The position numbers were made by a program, and so were the translations under genes. From contig DYZK01000078.1 of the NCBI GenBank assembly GCA_020741275.1, forward strand, positions 1-35,461: a stretch of 35,461 nucleotides of DNA, read 5' to 3'. Source of the DNA: Corynebacterium urealyticum (lineage in GTDB: Bacteria; Actinomycetota; Actinomycetes; Mycobacteriales; Mycobacteriaceae). The notes below the pieces were generated by a model that searched no databases, was not told where the DNA came from, and saw only the letters and a program-made list of their open reading frames with translations. Each line of letters starts with the position of its first letter. Position 1 is the stretch's first letter. Of this stretch, positions 29,586 through 35,461 are shown in pieces.

Positions 29586-31139
29586 GTGCGTATCGGTATT
29601 CCGGTTGAGCCGGGTGAGAACCAGCCGCTGGTGGCAGCCACACCAGAGACGGTCGGCAAGCTCATCAAGCTTGGCTATGACGTTGAAGTACAGGCAGGTG
29701 CCGGCGAAGACGCCGCCTACCCTGACGCCCTCTACCGCGAGGCCGGCGCGAGCATCGTAGGCGAGGAGGTCTGGGAAGCGGACATCGTCACGACACTCGA
29801 CACCCCGCCCAAGGAAAAGCGTGACCTCATGCGCTCCGGAGCCACCCTGATCTGCCGCATGGCCCCAGGCCGCAACGAGGAGCTCATCAACGAGCTCGCC
29901 AACCGTGGCATCACCGGGCTCGCGATGGACGCTGTGCCGCGCATTTCCCGCGCACAGTCCATGGACGTTCTCTCCTCCATGGCGAACATCGCCGGCTACC
30001 GCGCGGTCATCGAGGCCGCCAACGCCTTCGGTCGACTGTTCACCGGCCAGGTCACCGCGGCAGGTAAGGTGCCGCCGGCAAAGGTCTACGTCATCGGCGC
30101 TGGTGTCGCCGGCCTGGCCGCGATCGGTACCGCCAACTCCATGGGCGCGATCGTCAAGGCCACCGACCTGCGCGTCGAGGCAGGCGAGCAGGTCGAGTCC
30201 ATGGGTGCGGAATTCGTCGCCATCCAGGAAGAGGCCGAGAAGTCCGAGGACGGCTACGCCAAGGAGATGACCCAGGACCAGGCGGAACTCGCTGCGAAGA
30301 TCTACTCCCAGCAGTCCGCCGAGGCCGACATCGTCATCACCACCGCAAACATCCCAGGCCGCACCTCCCCGGTGCTGCTCACCGAAGAAGATGTCGCCAA
30401 CATGCGTCCGGGCAGCGTCGTCGTCGACCTGGCGGCAGCCAACGGCGGTAACTGTGCGCTGACGAAGCCGGGCGAGGTCTTCGTCACCGACAACGGCGTG
30501 ACCATCATCGGCTACACCGACCTGGCGGGCCGCCTGCCGGGCCAGGCCTCCCAGCTGTTCGGCCAGAACATCGTCAACCTGTTCAAGCTGATCACCCCGG
30601 AGAAGGACGGCCAGCGCGTGCTGGACCTGGATGACGAGATCATCCGCACCATCACCGTCACCCTCAACGACGGCCAGGAGACCTCCATCCTCTGGCCGCC
30701 ACCACCGGTGAGCGTGTCCGTCGCCCCGCAGCAGCAGCCCGCGCAGGACGCGCAGGACGCCGAGGAGCCGGAGAAGCAAGCCTTCATGGGCGGCCCCTTC
30801 GCCAAAATCGGTCTGGCCATCGCCATCCTGCTGGGCGCTGCAATCGTCCTGGTGAGCCCGCTGGGAATGAGCGGCAACTTCGTCGTCCTGACCCTGGCCA
30901 TCGTGCTGGGCTTCTACGTGATCTCTGCGGTCACCCCGACCCTGCACACCCCGTTGATGTCCGAGACGAACGCGATTTCAGGAATCGTCCTGGTCGGCGC
31001 GATCTTGCAGGTCAACAGCCCCAATATCATCGTTACGGTCCTCGCGTTCCTGGCGATCGTCGTGTCCTCCGTCAACGTGTTCGGTGGCTTCGCCATCACA
31101 GACCGCATGCTCGGCATGTTCGTTAAGGAGGATGCATAA
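29586..31139 (+). CDS. pntA: NAD(P) transhydrogenase subunit alpha (fused catalytic + membrane parts)
   Basis: GTG start MRIGIPVEPGENQPLVAATPETV; VIGAGVAGLAAIGTANSMGAIVKATDLR; C-terminal TM region. The ORF opens at 29403 but upstream residues look noncoding. Confidence 0.94.
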   Translation: MRIGIPVEPGENQPLVAATPETVGKLIKLGYDVEVQAGAGEDAAYPDALYREAGASIVGEEVWEADIVTTLDTPPKEKRDLMRSGATLICRMAPGRNEELINELANRGITGLAMDAVPRISRAQSMDVLSSMANIAGYRAVIEAANAFGRLFTGQVTAAGKVPPAKVYVIGAGVAGLAAIGTANSMGAIVKATDLRVEAGEQVESMGAEFVAIQEEAEKSEDGYAKEMTQDQAELAAKIYSQQSAEADIVITTANIPGRTSPVLLTEEDVANMRPGSVVVDLAAANGGNCALTKPGEVFVTDNGVTIIGYTDLAGRLPGQASQLFGQNIVNLFKLITPEKDGQRVLDLDDEIIRTITVTLNDGQETSILWPPPPVSVSVAPQQQPAQDAQDAEEPEKQAFMGGPFAKIGLAIAILLGAAIVLVSPLGMSGNFVVLTLAIVLGFYVISAVTPTLHTPLMSETNAISGIVLVGAILQVNSPNIIVTVLAFLAIVVSSVNVFGGFAITDRMLGMFVKEDA

Positions 31140-31142
31140 ACC

Positions 31143-32630
31143 ATGACTGCCACTCTGATTCTTTCGCAGGCAGCGACCGGCGAGCATGCCACGCTGCTGG
31201 ACTGGCTGGCCCGGATCTCGAACCTGGCCTACATCGTGGCCGCCGTGCTCTTCCTCATGGCACTGGCCGGCCTCTCTAAGCCGGAAACCGCAAAGCGCGG
31301 TAACACGCTGGGTATGAGCGGTATGGCTGTTGCCATCGCCGTGGCCATCTTCCAAGCCGTGGTGCATTCCGCGACCGATTCCGAGGCTCTGAACCCGGTC
31401 GTCACCGTCATCCTCATCGCCCTGGCTATGAGCCTCGGTGCCGCCTACGGCATCAAGCGCGCGCACTCCGTCGAGATGACTGGTCTGCCGCAGCTGATCG
31501 CACTGTTCAACGGCCTGGTCGGTCTGGGCGCAGTCTTCATCGGCTACAACTCCTTCGTCTCCGAGTCCGCCGACTCGATGGGCGCTGCTGCCTACAACTT
31601 CCACCTGGGTGAGGTCTTCCTGGGCATCTTCATCGGTGCCGTGACCTTCACCGGCTCGATCCTGGCTGGCCTGAAGCTCTCCGGCAAGGTCAAGGGCGCT
31701 CCGCTGCTGCTGCCGGCCCGTAACCTGCTGAACGTCGCCATCCTGGTGGTCAGCCTCGTGCTCATGGTCGTGTTCATCGTCGCTGGCGAGGGCACCACCG
31801 CCTGGATCGCGGTTGGCATCATGACCGCCCTGGCGCTGTTCATGGGCTGGCACCTGGTCGCCGCGATCGGCGGTGGCGACATGCCAGTCGTCGTGTCCAT
31901 CATGAACTCCTACTCCGGCTGGGCAGCTGCCTTCACCGGTCTGATGCTGCAGAACCCGCTGCTGATCATCACCGGTGCCCTGGTCGGTTCCTCCGGTGCG
32001 TTCCTCTCCTACGTGATGTGCCAGGCGATGAACCGCTCCTTCCTGAACGTCCTGCTGGGTGGCTTCGGAACCGACGGTGGCGCGGTCGCGGAGGGTGTCG
32101 ACGGCACCCACACCGAGATCGACACCGACGAGGCTGTCGCGATGCTCAAGGACGCAAAGAACATCATGATTACCCCGGGTTACGGCATGGCTGTCTCCCA
32201 GGCTCAGTACACGGTCGCTGAACTGACCCGCAAGCTGCGCGACCAGGGCAAGACTGTCCAGTTCGGTATCCACCCGGTCGCCGGCCGACTGCCCGGCCAC
32301 ATGAACGTCCTGCTGGCTGAGGCGAAGGTCCCTTATGACATCGTCATGGACATGGAGGAGATCAACGACGACTTCGACGAGGTCGACGTGGTCCTGGTCA
32401 TCGGCGCGAACGATACGGTCAACCCGAGCGCTGAGATGCCAGGCTCCCCGATCGCCGGTATGCCGGTTCTGAAGGTGTGGGAGGCTGAGCGCGTGATTGT
32501 GCTGAAGCGTTCCATGGGTGCCGGTTACTCCGGTGCGCAGAACCCGCTGTTCTTCAACGAGAACACCGACATGCTGCTCGGCGATGCGAAGGCATCCATC
32601 GAGAAGCTGTCCGCAGGGATCAGCAACTAA
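31143..32630 (+). CDS. pntB: NAD(P) transhydrogenase subunit beta
   Basis: 495 aa; multi-TM N-terminus, [60 protein letters not shown]. Confidence 0.96.
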   Translation: MTATLILSQAATGEHATLLDWLARISNLAYIVAAVLFLMALAGLSKPETAKRGNTLGMSGMAVAIAVAIFQAVVHSATDSEALNPVVTVILIALAMSLGAAYGIKRAHSVEMTGLPQLIALFNGLVGLGAVFIGYNSFVSESADSMGAAAYNFHLGEVFLGIFIGAVTFTGSILAGLKLSGKVKGAPLLLPARNLLNVAILVVSLVLMVVFIVAGEGTTAWIAVGIMTALALFMGWHLVAAIGGGDMPVVVSIMNSYSGWAAAFTGLMLQNPLLIITGALVGSSGAFLSYVMCQAMNRSFLNVLLGGFGTDGGAVAEGVDGTHTEIDTDEAVAMLKDAKNIMITPGYGMAVSQAQYTVAELTRKLRDQGKTVQFGIHPVAGRLPGHMNVLLAEAKVPYDIVMDMEEINDDFDEVDVVLVIGANDTVNPSAEMPGSPIAGMPVLKVWEAERVIVLKRSMGAGYSGAQNPLFFNENTDMLLGDAKASIEKLSAGISN

Positions 32631-32680
32631 GCCCGAGTATCCCGCGGTGACCGCTCCACCCACCCGGGTGGTGCACCGAG

Positions 32681-32719
32681 AAAATCCCCGTCGATGAGAG
32701 AAGCATCGGCGGGGATTTT
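32681..32719. terminator. Hairpin terminator between pntB and the convergent secreted-protein pair
   Basis: AAAATCCCCGTCGATG-agagaag-CATCGGCGGGGATTTT. Confidence 0.85.
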
Positions 32720-32790
32720 GACGTCCCTACAAGGACAACGATCCGGAACTCTAGGGGTGGCGAATTCCACTCCCCCAGTCGGGATGGAGC

Positions 32791-33414
32791 CTAGAAGAGG
32801 CCCTCGTTCTTCTTGCCGGTATCGGTGACCGTGTGCTCACGGGAGTCCACCTGCTCGTCGTTAGCGGTGGCGGTGTCCTCCTTGTGGCGGCCGGTCTGGG
32901 TGACCTCAAGGTAGTTGTAGAGGCGACCTTCCTTGGTGTTGCCGTCACCGAAGTCCAGGGCCGCGACGGTCGCGGTATCGCCGGCGTTAATCGGGTTGGA
33001 GAGGGTGACGGTGAAGGTTCGGGTGGAGGTCTCCGGGTCGAAGCCCTCATCGAAGATGTGCGCACCGTTCATGCCACGCGGGGTGATGAGGCGGTCAACG
33101 CCCTCCGGACCCTTGTCGGTCTTCACGTTGATGCGGAAGGTCGTCAGCGGATAGTCCTGGTAGTAGCGCTGGCTGCCGACGTTCTTCACCTTCAGGACGA
33201 CGGTTCCGGCGAAGCCCTTCGCCCTGGCGCCGGAGGTCTGGAAGTACGGCTCGAGGTCATAGTCGGCCTGGTTGGACGCAGCGGCGTGGGAGAAATCCTG
33301 GTCGGCTTCTTCCTGCGCGGAGGCAGCACCAACCGCACCGCCAATTCCGCTGAGCGCGGCGACGGTGGCCAGGCCCGCGGTGGCTAGGCGAAGGGAGTTC
33401 TTGGTTTTCTGCAT
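32791..33414 (-). CDS. Secreted protein of unknown function
   Basis: 207 aa; signal peptide (..ATAGLATVAALSGIGGAVGAASA); beta-rich body; ATG overlaps the upstream gene stop (TAATG). Confidence 0.8.
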   Translation of the reverse strand: MQKTKNSLRLATAGLATVAALSGIGGAVGAASAQEEADQDFSHAAASNQADYDLEPYFQTSGARAKGFAGTVVLKVKNVGSQRYYQDYPLTTFRINVKTDKGPEGVDRLITPRGMNGAHIFDEGFDPETSTRTFTVTLSNPINAGDTATVAALDFGDGNTKEGRLYNYLEVTQTGRHKEDTATANDEQVDSREHTVTDTGKKNEGLF

Positions 33415-34307
33415 TAGGCTTCCTCTTCCTCGAGCGTGGTGGTTTCGGACTTAGCGGCGATTTCTTCAGCCTGGGCGGCCTTTTCTGGCTCTGCCTCCTT
33501 GGTCAGGGCCTCAGGAGGCTCGCTCTCGGTCGGCTTTGCATCCTCCTGGACCTCCACCGGCTCGCCCTGCGGCTCGGTGCCTTCCTCGACCTTCGCGCCC
33601 TCGGCAGCGCCAGCCGGGTTTTCGTAGAGCTTCACGTTGACCTGGTTCTTGATCGGGGTGAGGGCAGTCCAGCTGCGCGGGGTGGACCAGGTGCCGTTCG
33701 GCTTGCAGTACTGCTGGGTGCCGGTCATGGTGATGGTGCGGAAACCGTAGGTCGCCTCGCCGGTCTTTCCAGCTGGCACGTCGTATGGGCCGATGCTCTG
33801 TCCGACCTCCCAGCTCAGGGAGTAGGAGGCTTCAAAGCCCAGGGTCTTGGCCAGGGAGTAGGTGATTCCGGTGGAGACGTTGCCCTTGTCCCCGCTGGCT
33901 CCACCGCCGAGGTTGGCGGTGGTGGTGGAGGTCTGGTCGCCCTTAACGGAAAGCTGAATGGACTGGGATTTGGACAGGTCCTGGGTCAGCGGGATGGTGT
34001 CGGCGGTTCCGTTGGTCGCAGAGATCGTGCCGGCCGGGGTGAAATTATCCTTGACCTTGTAGACAACGGTGCGGAAATCCTCGCCAGAGTTGCACACTGG
34101 ACGCGGGTTGAGGATATTGGCCTTGATGTGGTCGCTACCGTGGTAGGTGTTGACGATCGGCAGGTCAACGTTGGTTTTGGGGGTCTCGGGGTAGTGATCG
34201 TTCAGGGTGTCTGCCTGGGCCTGGCCGGCCAGGCCGGTGGCCACGAGGCCGAGAGTTGCTACTGCGGCGGCGCACTTACCTGCCGTCGAGGTTTTGCGGG
34301 TGAACAC
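33414..34307 (-). CDS. Secreted protein with possible aerolysin/ETX-like beta-rich domain and acidic C-terminal tail
   Basis: GTG start after GAGGAGGAG RBS; signal peptide (M)FTRKTSTAGKCAAAVATLGLVATGLAGQAQA; Ser/Thr-alternating core SIQLSVKGDQTSTTTANLGGGASG...FEASYSLSWEVGQSIGPYDVPAGKTGEATYGFRTITMTGTQQYC; about 60-aa Glu/Pro/Ala tail. Confidence 0.75.
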   Translation of the reverse strand: MFTRKTSTAGKCAAAVATLGLVATGLAGQAQADTLNDHYPETPKTNVDLPIVNTYHGSDHIKANILNPRPVCNSGEDFRTVVYKVKDNFTPAGTISATNGTADTIPLTQDLSKSQSIQLSVKGDQTSTTTANLGGGASGDKGNVSTGITYSLAKTLGFEASYSLSWEVGQSIGPYDVPAGKTGEATYGFRTITMTGTQQYCKPNGTWSTPRSWTALTPIKNQVNVKLYENPAGAAEGAKVEEGTEPQGEPVEVQEDAKPTESEPPEALTKEAEPEKAAQAEEIAAKSETTTLEEEEA

Positions 34308-34723
34308 GAAAGAATTCTCCTCCTCGGTGTAAAGCTGACTGCATGACGCTGACTCTGTGTAAGCGGCCCCGATAAGATAACCACCCTCGAACACCCACTT
34401 GGTTAATGGAGTGAAACCTCAAAGTTAACCAGAGGCCACCCCTAAGAGCCCCCTTAAAACAGGCCACGAACCCCTAACAAGCCTTCCATCGGCATGTTCG
34501 CGCGCCTCAGATTTACAGCTCGCATGCACAAGTCGATATCAATGAAATCGTTCAACAGCCATCGAGCACATGCGTGACATAACACGCTTGCGGAGCAGTG
34601 AATCCAACTGACGCCGCGCCGCACAATACTGAATCGTTCAGATAAAAATTCCGTGAAAATTTTTCCTAACCCGCGAAAACAGCCTGCTCTACCCCAACCT
34701 GGGGGAGATAACAGGAGGAGAGG

Positions 34724-35461
34724 TTAGGCCTCTCCGCCCGGCTGGCAGTGCGGGCACCACCAGATGATGCGTTCCAGCTCGCCGGCGTCCAGTACCAGGT
34801 CCCCGCCCGCAAAACGCCCACCGAGGGTGGACTGTTCGATTGTTTCCCCGCAGCGCCGGCAGGGCTTCGCCGCGCGACCGAAAACGAAGGTGCCCATCCC
34901 GGGGCGCCGGTCACCAGTGAACACTCGGTGCGGCTCCAGCCGGTTCTCCCACATCACCCGGCGCGCCAGGTCCAGCGCCTGCGCCACCTTCTCCTCCACC
35001 ACCCGGCCGACGGGCACGGCGGGGTGCAGGCCGATGAGGAACATGACCTCGGCGCGGTACTCATTGCCGATGCCGGCGACATTGCGCTGATCCAGCAATG
35101 CGGCCCCCAGGCTCCGGTCGGGGCGGCGCAGGATCCGTCGCAGGGCCTCGTCTCGCCCCGTCCGGCCGGTGTCCCGGAATTCTTCGCTGGCCCAGCAGGG
35201 GTCCAGGATGTCGGGGCCCAGGTGCTGGACCACGGCGGCATAGTCCCGGGCCGGATACAGGCGCACGAAGCCCAGCTCGTGGCCGACGACCTCGATGGGC
35301 GGCCCGCCCGGATGCTGGGGGCTCAAGCGAAGCACGACCCGGGCGGTGTACCCCGGGCGGCGCCAGCGGCTGCCAGCCGCGTGGATGGCCCATACCCCCT
35401 CCATTTTCAGGTGAGTGTGCAGGATCTGTTCCCCTGCCTGGATGAACAAGTGCTTTCCATA
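34724..35461 (-). CDS. Fpg/Nei-family DNA glycosylase / AP lyase (partial, N-terminus off the window)
   Basis: YGKHLFIQAGEQILHTHLKMEG open to the edge; LLDQRNVAGIGNEYRAEVMFLIGLHP (H2TH), CRRCGETIEQ...WWCPHCQ zinc finger. Confidence 0.92.
   Translation of the reverse strand, partial: YGKHLFIQAGEQILHTHLKMEGVWAIHAAGSRWRRPGYTARVVLRLSPQHPGGPPIEVVGHELGFVRLYPARDYAAVVQHLGPDILDPCWASEEFRDTGRTGRDEALRRILRRPDRSLGAALLDQRNVAGIGNEYRAEVMFLIGLHPAVPVGRVVEEKVAQALDLARRVMWENRLEPHRVFTGDRRPGMGTFVFGRAAKPCRRCGETIEQSTLGGRFAGGDLVLDAGELERIIWWCPHCQPGGEA

Noticed and set aside
29538-30947. 469-aa antisense ORF over pntA
   Set aside because: Shadow translation of pntA; no domain recognised.
30978-32663. 561-aa antisense ORF over pntB
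   Set aside because: His/Asp/Gln-rich shadow translation of pntB.
1-35461. CRISPR array, prophage or intact insertion sequence
   Set aside because: No regularly spaced direct repeats, no transposase or integrase ORF and no phage structural genes were recognised.

Overview
The window is a high-GC actinobacterial chromosome segment. The tmRNA tag AENTQRDYALAA, the prfB/ftsE/ftsX/smpB/ssrA block and the hisN pair suggest Corynebacterium. Most of it is housekeeping or transport: nrdH with tandem NrdR boxes, rpmJ, nadE, a DCC/VKOR/DsbA-like redox group, MMPL+TetR, tRNA-Ala, AGCS symporter, lipoprotein, Dcu transporter, ssrA, smpB, ftsX, ftsE, AbgT transporter, putA, prfB, two inositol-monophosphatase-family genes, an aldehyde dehydrogenase, pgi, nagB, pntA, pntB and a partial Fpg/Nei glycosylase. 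Regions most worth a second look: (i) a compact SAM-I/SAM-IV-clan riboswitch-like element upstream of a small MORN-like gene interrupted by one in-frame TGA (~11970-12476); (ii) a translationally coupled pair of secreted proteins, the first with aerolysin/ETX-like sequence character (32791-34307); (iii) a membrane protein with a 20-aa IPWP-type repeat beside smpB/ssrA; (iv) nrdH with NrdR boxes but no adjacent nrdI/nrdE; (v) an abgT-putA pair between ftsE and prfB. All calls come from reading the sequence; no database search was run.
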